Part shown: piece by piece, positions 49,059-57,818 of the stretch | Layout: every line of letters begins with the position of its first letter | How positions within the stretch are numbered: position 1 is the stretch's first letter | Source of the DNA: WTAW01 sp964406575 | GTDB taxonomy: Bacteria; Acidobacteriota; Aminicenantia; Aminicenantales; Aminicenantaceae | Assembly (NCBI GenBank): GCA_964406575.1 | Contig: CAYOSH010000018.1 | Coordinates: 1 to 64,000, forward strand | Length of the DNA stretch: 64,000 bases | Reading direction: 5' to 3' | Program-made: the position numbers and the translations under genes | Notes under the pieces: model-generated | Told to the model about the DNA's origin: nothing | The model's input: only the letters and a program-made list of their open reading frames with translations | The model's database searches: none

Positions 49059-49302
49059 GTATGATACAGAATCCTTCGCGAATTTCTATCGCCCGGCCTT
49101 TCTCTGATATCTTTTTGATACTCTTGAGGACAAACGAAATCTTCTCAGAGCTTATCGAGACTATGAGATCGTCTCTTTCTCGGATAATCCAGCTAGAATA
49201 TTTTAGTTTCCAGGGAAGGTTTATGATGGAGTTATTCTCGGTCAGTGAACATGGTTTCTATGAGCTTCCATCCTGACCTCTCGCTCAACAACATCCCAGA
49301 TG

Positions 49303-50010
49303 TCATTGAGATCCGGATATGAGTTTTTCTATGATGCGGATCCGCCAGATCCAGATGATCAGGATGAGGAGGGAAGATCCGATACGAAGGGCTGGCGATG
49401 TTGTTAAAAAGTTGAACAGGCCGTGGAAAAGGGCCGCGAACCCCATACCCAGAAGAATTGCTTTAAGAACCGACCTGGACTTCAGGTGGGCTAAACCCAC
49501 AGCATATCCCCAGATTGAAGAGAAGATCGTATGCGTCAAGGGTGAGGCGAACGCTCTGCCGAAGAGCTCCAAACCTTCCATGTAGGCAAGATAGCGCGAA
49601 TTTTCGACACTGGCAAAACCGAGTGCAATGACCGATGCGTAAATGATCCCATCGATCTCTTCATCGAAGGATTTGAATCTCAAGACGATTAAGAAAAATG
49701 GAAGGAATTTGCAACATTCTTCGATGAGTCCTGTGATGCCGATGGAATAGAATAAAAATTGCAGCCGGTTTGTATCTATAAGAGCACTGGGATCTTCTGG
49801 GATTCCCAGCAAGGGAAGGAGCTTATAGAGTTGTATGGCAAGAATAGCGGAGAGAAGGCCCAAGATATAGGTGATCCCGATGGTTCTGAAGGGTTCGGGT
49901 TGGACCCGATCTTGGAAATACAGATAACCGAGCCAGAAGATCGCTGGGGCGATAATCCCGGACAGTATGATCCAGATCGACATGGATTCTCTTAGATAGG
50001 ATTTTATCAT
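49303..50010 (-). CDS. PrsW-family intramembrane metalloprotease
   Basis: The 235-residue protein has seven to eight membrane segments and the PrsW/CAAX-like motifs in order: GLIEECCKFLPF (about 94-105, the EExxK signature), ASVIALGFASVENSRY (about 128-143, VEN) and SPLTHTIFSSIWG plus ALFHGLFNF (catalytic histidines, about 160 and 196). It should cleave membrane-embedded proteins such as anti-sigma factors or lipoprotein precursors. No anti-sigma factor gene is nearby. The opposite-strand gene ends 244 bp from its stop, in a stretch with only a weak frame. Confidence 0.88.
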   Translation of the reverse strand: MIKSYLRESMSIWIILSGIIAPAIFWLGYLYFQDRVQPEPFRTIGITYILGLLSAILAIQLYKLLPLLGIPEDPSALIDTNRLQFLFYSIGITGLIEECCKFLPFFLIVLRFKSFDEEIDGIIYASVIALGFASVENSRYLAYMEGLELFGRAFASPLTHTIFSSIWGYAVGLAHLKSRSVLKAILLGMGFAALFHGLFNFLTTSPALRIGSSLLILIIWIWRIRIIEKLISGSQ

Positions 50011-50078
50011 AAAAACAAATTGATTTCGGATGCATTTTTAAATTCATATCCCATAAAAAAAAGGCCAATATATGTTTT

Positions 50079-50238
50079 GTAGGGTCGGTTCCCCGAACCG
50101 ACCGCAAAGAATAACGAAGTTATCGATAATGTCGGTTCCATTCCTCGAACCGGCCGCACAGAATAGCGAGGTTATCGATGATGTAGGGTCCATTCCCCGA
50201 ATGGACCGAGAAAGAACGGACCGTTTGGGAAATGGTTT
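50079..50238. repeat. Tandem array of family A palindromic repeats with conserved spacer
   Basis: Three palindromes, GGTCGGTTCCCCGAACCGAC (50083-50102), GTCGGTTCCATTCCTCGAAC (50131-50150) and GGTCCATTCCCCGAATGGAC (50187-50206), alternate with two related spacers, GAATAACGAAGTTATCGATA and GAATAGCGAGGTTATCGATG. The spacer carries its own palindrome TTATCGATAA. The unit is about 53 bp. The array ends with ACCGTTTGGGAAATGGT, also seen at 54384. Confidence 0.8.
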
Positions 50239-50343
50239 CTATAAGCCGCACCGCTGTCTCGTCAGGCGATTCGAAATCACCGATTGGGACTCTCGGCCGT
50301 CATTTATCACGAATTCAGAAAAAATGGTTGCGGCCTTTTAATC

Positions 50344-50372
50344 TTGACAAGGCCCGCACAGAAATCTAATCT
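50344..50372 (+). promoter_or_regulatory. Sigma-70 promoter of the sugar isomerase gene
   Basis: TTGACA (50344-50349), a 17-bp spacer and TAATCT (50367-50372). Transcription would start near 50379, which rules out the TTG at 50372 as start codon and supports ATG 50411. Confidence 0.65.
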
Positions 50373-50410
50373 TGATCATAGCTCGCAGAATGTTATTGAG
50401 AGATTCGAGG

Positions 50411-51397
50411 ATGAAAAAACTAAAAGTCGGGATCGATAATTATGGCTTGTCTCCTTTAGGATTAACTCCTCTCCAAATACTCCAGTGGGCAAAAGACAAC
50501 GGTGCCGAAGGCGTGCACTTTTCAGGGCTGATCCCGGAGGAAAAGCATAAAGCAGATCCATCCTATTTGAAAGATCTCTCTCAGTTTGCTGCATCCCATC
50601 ACCTTTACCTGGAATGGGGAGGCGGCCAACACATTCCTTTTGACATGGAGACTTGGGAGAAGAAAGAGATCTTCGACGTCAACAGAAAGGCAGCCAGTGA
50701 AGCAGAGATATTGGGCACCCGGGTCGTCCGCTCCTGTTCGGGCGGGTTGATGCGCTGGAATCCTGCGAGTCCCAAACTCGATATTCTGCTCGATGAGACA
50801 GCCTCGACTCTGCGTTCTCAAAGGGAAATGCTCCAGGACCACAATGTCATCCTAGCTATAGAAACACATTTCGAATTCACGACATTCGAACTCTTGCGTC
50901 TCTTCGATATGTGCAAAACCGAACCCGGCGAATATCTGGGCATATGCCTCGACACCATGAACCTGCTCACCATGCTGGAGGAGCCCGTCCAAGCCGTCGA
51001 ACGGATCCTCCCTTGGATTGTCTGCACCCATGTCAAGGATGGCGGTGTGATCTTGGGCTCAGAAGGACTGGTCTCCTTTCCTTTGGAAATAGGGAAGGGG
51101 GTGGTAGACCTCCGGCAGATTATAGCCCTTTTAAAAACTCTCCCACAAGAAGTGAATCTTTCGATCGAAGACCATGGGGGGAGTTTTTCTCTGCCCGTGT
51201 TCGACCCTCGATTCCTTATCGGATTTCCGGACCTGTCTCGGGATGAGTTCATCAGACTCGTTCAGCTGGCGTATTCCACACAAGAAAAGATGGAGCATGA
51301 AGGATTAACTATTGTCGATAGAGAAAAATGGCCTGAGATATGCGAGGAGCGTCTTAAGAAGGATGTTTTGGCATTAAAAGGGATCGCCTCAACTTAA
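50411..51397 (+). CDS. Sugar phosphate isomerase/epimerase family protein (xylose isomerase-like TIM barrel)
   Basis: The product from ATG 50411 is 328 residues with a TIM barrel of the AP endonuclease-2/xylose isomerase type: VGIDNYGLSPLGLTPLQILQWAKDNGAEGVHFSG at the first strand, VILAIETHFEFTTFELLRLF with the metal-binding glutamate, GICLDTMNLL with an aspartate, VCTHVKDGGV with a histidine and VNLSIEDHGG with a final glutamate. This places it with IolE/hexulose-epimerase-like enzymes. It has its own promoter. The longer frame from 50372 is excluded by that promoter. Confidence 0.87.
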   Translation: MKKLKVGIDNYGLSPLGLTPLQILQWAKDNGAEGVHFSGLIPEEKHKADPSYLKDLSQFAASHHLYLEWGGGQHIPFDMETWEKKEIFDVNRKAASEAEILGTRVVRSCSGGLMRWNPASPKLDILLDETASTLRSQREMLQDHNVILAIETHFEFTTFELLRLFDMCKTEPGEYLGICLDTMNLLTMLEEPVQAVERILPWIVCTHVKDGGVILGSEGLVSFPLEIGKGVVDLRQIIALLKTLPQEVNLSIEDHGGSFSLPVFDPRFLIGFPDLSRDEFIRLVQLAYSTQEKMEHEGLTIVDREKWPEICEERLKKDVLALKGIAST

Positions 51398-51431
51398 CAC
51401 AATACCACTTATTGTTGATATCATTCATGTC

Positions 51432-51457
51432 GGTCCGGTACGGGACCGGACCCTACA
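51432..51457. repeat. Dispersed palindromic repeat, family A copy
   Basis: GGTCCGGT-ACGGG-ACCGGACC followed by CTACA: an 8-bp perfect stem with the family's CTACA end, although the loop has lost the TTCCCCGAA core. It sits between two convergent genes. Confidence 0.6.
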
Positions 51458-51474
51458 TCATTGCGAGTGTATGC

Positions 51475-54249
51475 TTAGAGATTCGTGGATGTGGCGGTCC
51501 CGTAATAAATGCCGTTAAAGAGGAATTTGAATGTGCCGTGAGGCTGGGCACGGAACGTGATCTCCGGGCCGAAAAGAAAGAGTTTGCCTTTGCCCACGTG
51601 CGCTTCCACAACAGTCACTCCTCCTTTGAGATAATGCTGCCCCCAGGCCCATCCGCTGCGCAGAGGCTTGTCAGTTGTGAACCAAGCTACTGGTCTCGCT
51701 TTGGAAAACACGGACTCGGGCATGAGATGAAAGACGGGGCTCCTGTTGAAATATACATCCAGTTCATCTGGCAGTCCATAGGCCAGAGGGTTTGTATTGT
51801 CAACTTTGACCCGAAGGATTGAGCCGGGAATAAAAAATTTGGATGCGGGCAGGGACTGTTCTTTTCCATCAGCTGTTCTCTCAACTAATGCATCGCTTAT
51901 AGGGACATCCAGAAAATAGCCCAAAGTTGTTGAGCTCCCGATCGTGAGGATGGCACCCCCATCTTCAAGGAAACTCTCAAGCTGAGGGATCGTTTTCTCC
52001 TCGCTCACCTGGCCGAGCATGTTTCTGTATTGGGCAGGGATAGTTTCCGGGTCGGGTTGTTCCCCCCTGAAGTATTGCGAAACTTCATCTTCCGTCTTTG
52101 CAGGAATAGCTCCCCCAACAAAGATGAGGACATCAAATTCGCTCTTGAGGTTGCCGGCATCAAGCCTCTGCGGATAGACCACCTCGAAGTCGAATTCGAA
52201 TTGTTCCATCAGCCATTGGACCCAACCCGAAGACATCGACCCCCCATACCGATCCCAGAGGCCTATGCGTGGTGCCTTCAGCTGGAACACTTCCCCCGCG
52301 GGTTTAGTGGTGACCGATTCGAAAGACAATCCCTTCTCTCGCGCCAATTCTTCAAGTTTTGGCTTTGTGGATGTTTTCACGGGGATGTAGACAGCACCGT
52401 CAGGCAATATTCTTCCGTTGATCTTGATCGGGTCCTTGAGCCAGTAAACATCCTCTCCGTTTTTAAGGAGCCGATTGATGGCGGTAAATGCATCGTTCAC
52501 CCTGTGGTCCAATATATATCCCGTTTCGTCATTTCCTGACACCCTGCCCTCGGGAACCTTTGACACGCCTTCCAGTTTTTCGAAAGGGCCATCAAATCGC
52601 TCGAGGATCCGGTCGAATTCCACTCCCATCTGGAAAGCCAGCGTGTAGCCTGCGCTGTCATACGGGGCACGCGGGGGGCCTCCGGGGTAGGGGATGTCGT
52701 CTGGGTAATGTTGAGGTTCGAACATGTCGATCACATGCGGACGAAAAGCTTGCGCCGATTTTACAATAAAAGAACCCGCCGGGTATGTTTTTCCTTCAAC
52801 TTTGAAGGACTGGGATACACGAAGGACCGTGATTCCGTTTTTGATGAGTGTGTTGATGAACTTGGTCGCGGTGAGGAAATCCGGCTGGTCTGAGGGAATG
52901 ATGAATCCTCTCGGATCTCTAGCTTCTGGGTCCCGCAGGACCTCAAAATATTTTGGATCATAACCCTGTGACCTTCGGCCTTCTCCCATGGGTTTGGCAT
53001 CATCCTTTTTTATGGCAGCCTGAACGGCTTCGATCCTGCGCGGAGTTATCGTCCAGTTGTCACGGCTGCCCTTTTCGATGGAGTTTTTTCCCATCTGGTA
53101 GATGTTGAAGAGGAAATTTTCCCTGAGTTTTGCGGCTGTGTCGAGAATCGCACGGTCGGCGGTGATACTGTATTCGATCGAGTTGCGAAAATGCCACGTC
53201 TGCGGAGCGATGGGAAAGGGATAGTCACCGTTGGCAAGATGTTTCTCAGGCAGAAAGGGGATTGTCACAGGTGTAGGATTACCGATCATCTCTGTAAGGA
53301 TCCCGATCATGTTGTGAAAGTAAGGGGTGCAGCGTAGACAGCCGTTCCACCAGGTTTGATACCAGGCGCCCTCTCTCATCGTGGACCCGGGTTTACCCTC
53401 TGCAATAAAGCGGCTGTGCATGGCTGCACCAACCACATCGATGCCCAGAACGAGGAGCGGGTCGTAGTTGTAGTTAAAAGGTTCGCGGAAAGGAGGCGCA
53501 AAAAGAACTGCACCCGCTGGGCCGGTCTGATGCTGGTTGTACACAATCTGGGGGAACCACTCGCGGTAGAGGACCCGATTGATGATCTCTGTTTCTTTCA
53601 TGTTAACCATGTAAAAATCACGGTTGTTATCGTGGCCCACATATTTCTGATACAGGTAGGGAAGTCCCTGTGTGGATCTTTGTTTGGGGTCAGGATTCCG
53701 CATGTACCAGTTCCCGACGCTTTCCATGCCATCAGGATTTGAGATGAGCGCCAGGAGGATTACCTTGTCCAGGATCCGGAGGGTTTCGGCATCATTGCCG
53801 CTCACCATCTGGTAGACGAGTTCCAGCTCCTGCTGAGCGCCGGAGACTTCAGTCGCATGGATCCCTCCATCGATCCAGACAACTGCTTTGCCCTCTTCGG
53901 CCAGAGTGCGGGCCTCATTTTCGATGAGTCCTTCAGCCAGTGCAAGACGTTTTGCAATCTCTTTCCAGTGAGCGAGATCCTTGTGATTCTCGGGCGAAGT
54001 GATGACGGCCATGATCATGGCGCGCCCTTCCGAAGTCGTCCCGATCTCCTCCAGTATCATCCGCGGGGATTCCTGTTCAAGTTTTTTCCAGTAATCAACC
54101 AGCTGGGAGTAGGTCGCCAGCCAATAATCGTCTCCGATGTCGTGGCCGAACTGCTTTCTGGGAGTTGTTATCTTATTTTGGGACAGCACGGGTGTGCTAA
54201 GCAAAGTCAAACTCAGAAAACAAAAGATGAGTGTTCTGACTCGACTCAT
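51475..54249 (-). CDS. Secreted M14-family zinc carboxypeptidase
   Basis: The 924-residue product has a signal peptide (about 1-23), an M14 peptidase domain (about 40-400) and a long beta-rich C-terminal region (about 420-924). Zinc ligands are H131 and E134 in GIHATEVSG and H240 in YNQHQTG; HDNNRD (206-211) carries the substrate-binding Asn-Arg pair and E320 in ILTEMIG is the likely catalytic glutamate. It cleaves C-terminal residues or acts on N-acyl dipeptides in the periplasm or outside. The C-terminal part ends in a glutamine-amidotransferase-like region (about 690-780, RIGLWDRYGGSMSSG), typical of this large subfamily. Confidence 0.92.
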   Translation of the reverse strand: MSRVRTLIFCFLSLTLLSTPVLSQNKITTPRKQFGHDIGDDYWLATYSQLVDYWKKLEQESPRMILEEIGTTSEGRAMIMAVITSPENHKDLAHWKEIAKRLALAEGLIENEARTLAEEGKAVVWIDGGIHATEVSGAQQELELVYQMVSGNDAETLRILDKVILLALISNPDGMESVGNWYMRNPDPKQRSTQGLPYLYQKYVGHDNNRDFYMVNMKETEIINRVLYREWFPQIVYNQHQTGPAGAVLFAPPFREPFNYNYDPLLVLGIDVVGAAMHSRFIAEGKPGSTMREGAWYQTWWNGCLRCTPYFHNMIGILTEMIGNPTPVTIPFLPEKHLANGDYPFPIAPQTWHFRNSIEYSITADRAILDTAAKLRENFLFNIYQMGKNSIEKGSRDNWTITPRRIEAVQAAIKKDDAKPMGEGRRSQGYDPKYFEVLRDPEARDPRGFIIPSDQPDFLTATKFINTLIKNGITVLRVSQSFKVEGKTYPAGSFIVKSAQAFRPHVIDMFEPQHYPDDIPYPGGPPRAPYDSAGYTLAFQMGVEFDRILERFDGPFEKLEGVSKVPEGRVSGNDETGYILDHRVNDAFTAINRLLKNGEDVYWLKDPIKINGRILPDGAVYIPVKTSTKPKLEELAREKGLSFESVTTKPAGEVFQLKAPRIGLWDRYGGSMSSGWVQWLMEQFEFDFEVVYPQRLDAGNLKSEFDVLIFVGGAIPAKTEDEVSQYFRGEQPDPETIPAQYRNMLGQVSEEKTIPQLESFLEDGGAILTIGSSTTLGYFLDVPISDALVERTADGKEQSLPASKFFIPGSILRVKVDNTNPLAYGLPDELDVYFNRSPVFHLMPESVFSKARPVAWFTTDKPLRSGWAWGQHYLKGGVTVVEAHVGKGKLFLFGPEITFRAQPHGTFKFLFNGIYYGTATSTNL

Positions 54250-54360
54250 AGGATTTTTCCTTTCCTTTTATGATTCGTCACTTTTAGCTTTTTACTTTAT
54301 ACTCTGCGGATTCAACAATCAACTACTTTATGGCTGTTTTGAGTCGATCCGAATCTGGGC

Positions 54361-54402
54361 TGCAGGGTCCATTCCCCGAACGGACCGTTTGGGAAATGGT
54401 CC
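54361..54402. repeat. Dispersed palindromic repeat, family A copy with GTTTGGGAAATGGT tail
   Basis: GGGTCCATTCCCCGAACGGA (54365-54384) then CCGTTTGGGAAATGGTCC. The core and tail are the same as in the array at 50187-50238. Confidence 0.7.
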
Positions 54403-54492
54403 TCACATAAACCTGTTCCCTTTAAAACCTGTTGTCGAAAGTGAATTCGATTTGCTAAATTATGGTAAGCTAGAGCTAAGTGAGATGTTCAG

Positions 54493-56436
54493 ATGTTTCA
54501 GGTTCGGGATTTGGATTATGCGGTCAGCGGCAGGACGTTGATGACGGATATCAACTGGGCCATCCAACCGGGAAAGCGCTCGGCTCTCATCGGTCCCAAC
54601 GGTGCGGGCAAGACTACACTTCTTCGCCTTATAATCGGTGAGCTCCAGCCTGATAAAGGCTCTATCCATAGACCCAAAGATTACCAGATCGGTTATCTGC
54701 CCCAAGAAGAGATAAGCGTGTACGGAGAATCTGTCTTGGATACGGCTTTGGCCGGACACGAGAAAATCGCAGAATTGGAGAGAAAGATAAATGAGGTGCA
54801 CAAAGCCCTGGATGCATCTTTGGATAACCCAGCAAAACTCTTAAATAAACTCGGGGATCTGGAACATCAGTATGAGGCTTTAGGCGGATACCGTTTGGAG
54901 TCTAGAGCCAAAATCATCCTGTTCGGCCTTGGCTTTTGTGAGGCAGATTTTCTTCGGTCTCTGTCCGAGATGAGCGGCGGGTGGAGGATGCGCGTCTATC
55001 TCGCTCGCTTGCTTCTGCAGAATCCGGAGCTTCTTCTATTGGATGAGCCGACCAATCATCTGGACCTGCCTTCCCTTGAATGGCTGGAGCAATATCTTCT
55101 GCAGTTTCCAGGAAGTGTAGTCCTCGTCTCCCATGACCGCTTTTTTATCGATCGTCTTGCCCACGATGTGTATGAACTGGCTCAGAAGAGGTTGGAGCAT
55201 TATGCGGGCAACTATCATTTTTTCGAGCGAGAGAAAGAGAAGCGGATCCAGTTGCAGCGGAAAAAGATGGAGGCCCAACAGGCAGAGAGAAGACGTCAGG
55301 AGCGATTCATCGAGAGGTTTCGCGCCAAAGCCACAAAAGCCAGCCAGGTTCAGAGCCGGATCAAACATCTCGAGAAGCTGGATAGAGTTGATCTCCCGCC
55401 ACCCCCCCGCCGGATCAATTTCCAATTGAATGTGGAGATGAAGAGCTTCAAAGATGTCCTCCACATTGAGAACATGTTTTTTCGCTATGAGAAGTCTCGG
55501 GTGCTGGAAAATGTGCAGTTGATCATCTCCAGGGGTGAACGGGTGGCGCTCGTCGGAGCGAACGGTGCCGGCAAGACAACTCTGACGCGCCTTATCGTTG
55601 GCCAGCTTTCTTGTCTGAGTGGGACAATTAAGCTGGGGAAAAGAACATCTGTGGGATATTATGCACAACATCAGTTGGATATGCTGAATCCCGAAGAGAG
55701 TATCTACGATGAGGTCTTGTCGAGTGCAGCGGAGAGTCACGTACCGCGAATCAGGGATGTTCTCGGAGCTTTCCAGTTCAGCGGCGATGATGTTTTTAAA
55801 AAGATCAAGGTCCTCTCCGGAGGTGAGAAGGCCAGAGTCTCACTGGTAAAGATCCTCCTCTCTCCTGTGAATTTCCTTGTCATGGACGAGCCCACCAATC
55901 ACTTGGATCTCATCTCTGTCGAAGCATTGGAACAAGCTTTGATACATTATGAGGGAACCCTCCTAGTGATCTCCCATGATCGTTATTTTCTGGATAAAAT
56001 CGTGGATCGTGTTATCGAAATGAGAGATGGAAACCTCACAGAATACCTTGGAAATTATTCAGATTATTTGACTAAGAGAATGCGCGAGTCAGTAGATACC
56101 ATGGGAACTGAAACGAAGAAACGATCACTGACTCCTGGACATAAAACCAGGAACCAGAAACGCCTGGAAGCTGAAGCCAGGCAGGCAATCAGTAGAGAAC
56201 GAAATAGGCTGGAGAAAGAGATCGATGAGGTCGAGACAAAAATCGAGAGTTTGGAAGTCAATAAAAAAGAGATCGAGGCTAAGTTGGTCCAAACGGAAAC
56301 CTACCGGGATGGGCAGCGGGCCCTAAAAATACAGAAGGATTACTCCCGCTTGAAAAAGGACCTAGAGGGTAGTTATGGCAGATGGGAACAGTTGAAGCTG
56401 GATCTCGATGGCCTATTGGCTAAGCTCAACTCATGA
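54493..56436 (+). CDS. ABC-F family ATPase (Uup/EttA-like)
   Basis: The 647-residue protein has two ABC ATPase domains without membrane segments. First: Walker A GPNGAGKT (about 35-42), signature LSEMSGGWRMR (about 156), Walker B LLLLDEPTNHLD (about 178). Second: Walker A GANGAGKT (about 356-363), signature VLSGGEKARV (about 438), Walker B FLVMDEPTNHLD (about 461). The linker (about 240-300) is the charged P-site tRNA interaction motif, and the C-terminal coiled coil (about 550-645) is of the Uup type. ABC-F proteins rescue or regulate ribosomes; antibiotic resistance cannot be inferred from this. The first signature is atypical (SEMSGGW). Confidence 0.93.
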   Translation: MFQVRDLDYAVSGRTLMTDINWAIQPGKRSALIGPNGAGKTTLLRLIIGELQPDKGSIHRPKDYQIGYLPQEEISVYGESVLDTALAGHEKIAELERKINEVHKALDASLDNPAKLLNKLGDLEHQYEALGGYRLESRAKIILFGLGFCEADFLRSLSEMSGGWRMRVYLARLLLQNPELLLLDEPTNHLDLPSLEWLEQYLLQFPGSVVLVSHDRFFIDRLAHDVYELAQKRLEHYAGNYHFFEREKEKRIQLQRKKMEAQQAERRRQERFIERFRAKATKASQVQSRIKHLEKLDRVDLPPPPRRINFQLNVEMKSFKDVLHIENMFFRYEKSRVLENVQLIISRGERVALVGANGAGKTTLTRLIVGQLSCLSGTIKLGKRTSVGYYAQHQLDMLNPEESIYDEVLSSAAESHVPRIRDVLGAFQFSGDDVFKKIKVLSGGEKARVSLVKILLSPVNFLVMDEPTNHLDLISVEALEQALIHYEGTLLVISHDRYFLDKIVDRVIEMRDGNLTEYLGNYSDYLTKRMRESVDTMGTETKKRSLTPGHKTRNQKRLEAEARQAISRERNRLEKEIDEVETKIESLEVNKKEIEAKLVQTETYRDGQRALKIQKDYSRLKKDLEGSYGRWEQLKLDLDGLLAKLNS

Positions 56437-56446
56437 ATACTCCAAG

Positions 56447-57544
56447 CTAGCTGTTTTTTAACACATTGTTCAATCGCCTGAGAGTCCCCATAACCGGAAT
56501 GATTTTTCTCGACCGGATCCATTGGAAATAGGGACAGTCAAAGCAGGGGATATCTTCCCGGGGCTTAACCTTCCCCTGAAGCATTTTTTTTGTGTAGGTG
56601 TATTTTTCACTCTTGAGGCAGCTCTCGAGTCCTTCGTCGAAAACATTGCCGAAATCTCTCCTTCGGTTCACACAGCATCCGAGAAGTTTTCCGTCCCAGT
56701 TGATCTGTGGAGAATCCCAGAGCTGATAACAATAAGGCATATACAATCTTTTGTGCCCTTGCTCGTAATCATCTCGTGTGGCATAGCCCACTTCCCGTCT
56801 CACAAAATCCTTATCCCTGACCGGTGAATAGGATTCGTTCCAATTCAACTTGACCACAAATTCCATATCCAGGTCTTTAGACATCTTTTTGGCTGCGGGC
56901 AACTCGTGTTCATTGTGGCCAAAGATCACAAACTGCCAGACCATACGAGGGAATTTTCTTCCGTACTTGTGTTTGTAATGATTGATGCGCTTTATGTTAT
57001 CCAAAACGGCGTCAAAATCTCCTCCGCTGCGGTAGATTCGGTAGGTGTCTTTGGAGGCCCCATCGATAGAGACATAGATGATTTTGAATCTGAATTTGAC
57101 AAGAGCCTCTAAAATGTCATCGCCCACCTCGTTGAGGTTTACACCGTTCAGTGCGGTAAGGTTTATTTTTTTTGAGTGAGCGAGCATGATGATGTCCTTG
57201 AGCTCAGGGTTTAAGAAGATCTCTCCATAATTGGATAGTTCGATATTTCGGATGCGGGGATTCTGTTCGACGAAGTTCTGGAAATCGGAAAATCGGAGAT
57301 AACCCCGGCCCACAATTCCGGTTTTTCCTTGGGCCAATGGACAGACCTGGCATCTGAGTTGACATAGAGAGGACGCTTCAAGACGCACGGTGCTTCCGAT
57401 CAATTTGTACTTGAACAGAGAGATGACACTGTCTTTCATAATATAAAATATATTCGCGAGGCCGAATTCATGGAGCAGGGACCACAAGTGTTTGAGCCGT
57501 TTTGTTTTGCTGGATTTTTCTTTTCTGCTCTTTTTCGCGTTCAT
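56447..57544 (-). CDS. Radical SAM/SPASM domain protein
   Basis: The product from ATG 57544 (AAGGACACC upstream) is 365 residues. The radical SAM cluster motif is C-x3-C-x2-C in SSLCQLRCQVC (about 66-76), followed by the TIM-barrel segments ELSNYGEIFLNPEL and VSIDGASKDTYRIYRSGG. The C-terminal SPASM region has CVNRRRDFGNVFDEG and CFDCPYF, for auxiliary Fe-S clusters. It is the first gene of a glycan-type locus, and divergent from a flippase gene. SPASM enzymes modify peptides, proteins or small metabolites; the substrate here is unknown. Confidence 0.9.
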   Translation of the reverse strand: MNAKKSRKEKSSKTKRLKHLWSLLHEFGLANIFYIMKDSVISLFKYKLIGSTVRLEASSLCQLRCQVCPLAQGKTGIVGRGYLRFSDFQNFVEQNPRIRNIELSNYGEIFLNPELKDIIMLAHSKKINLTALNGVNLNEVGDDILEALVKFRFKIIYVSIDGASKDTYRIYRSGGDFDAVLDNIKRINHYKHKYGRKFPRMVWQFVIFGHNEHELPAAKKMSKDLDMEFVVKLNWNESYSPVRDKDFVRREVGYATRDDYEQGHKRLYMPYCYQLWDSPQINWDGKLLGCCVNRRRDFGNVFDEGLESCLKSEKYTYTKKMLQGKVKPREDIPCFDCPYFQWIRSRKIIPVMGTLRRLNNVLKNS

Positions 57545-57664
57545 GAAGGTGTCCTTAAAATAACACACACTGTCGCCATTCGGCTAGAAATATTCATCTT
57601 GTTTGGATGTCAAGTCGCATTTCCAATTCCGTGATGCTATGGATACTTAATAGCGTTATTGAGA

Positions 57665-57717
57665 GATCAGATTTTGTGATTGGAAAAACCGTGTTTTTGA
57701 TATCATATAATCTGATC
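57665..57717. promoter_or_regulatory. Inverted repeat overlapping the TATAAT of the flippase gene
   Basis: GATCAGATT (57665-57673) and AATCTGATC (57709-57717) are exact reverse complements, 35 bp apart. The right arm overlaps a consensus TATAAT (57706-57711) about 110 bp upstream of the flippase start. This could be an operator able to block the promoter by looping or dimer binding. Confidence 0.45.
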
Positions 57718-57818
57718 ACTCGGAAAAACATAAAAGCGGATTTGGAAATGCTAGCTGAGTTCCCTCCTTTCTTGACAACAACTCGTAATGACAATAGAAT
57801 CAATGCTTATTCCTCCCC

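Noticed and set aside
49039..49240. Minus-strand frame of about 67 codons reading like a charged helical protein end (WIIRERDDLIVSISSEKISF)
   Set aside because: It has no start codon and an in-frame stop upstream. A plus-strand 71-codon frame covers the same bases. It may be a remnant but is not supported enough for annotation.
48893..49276. 127-codon plus-strand frame extending past the steroid-reductase-like gene
   Set aside because: Its first half is a shadow frame inside that gene, and the second half has no domain or ribosome site.
54493..56436. ABC-F gene as an antibiotic resistance determinant
   Set aside because: Most ABC-F proteins are housekeeping translation factors. The linker and Uup-type C-terminus give no evidence for a resistance subtype.
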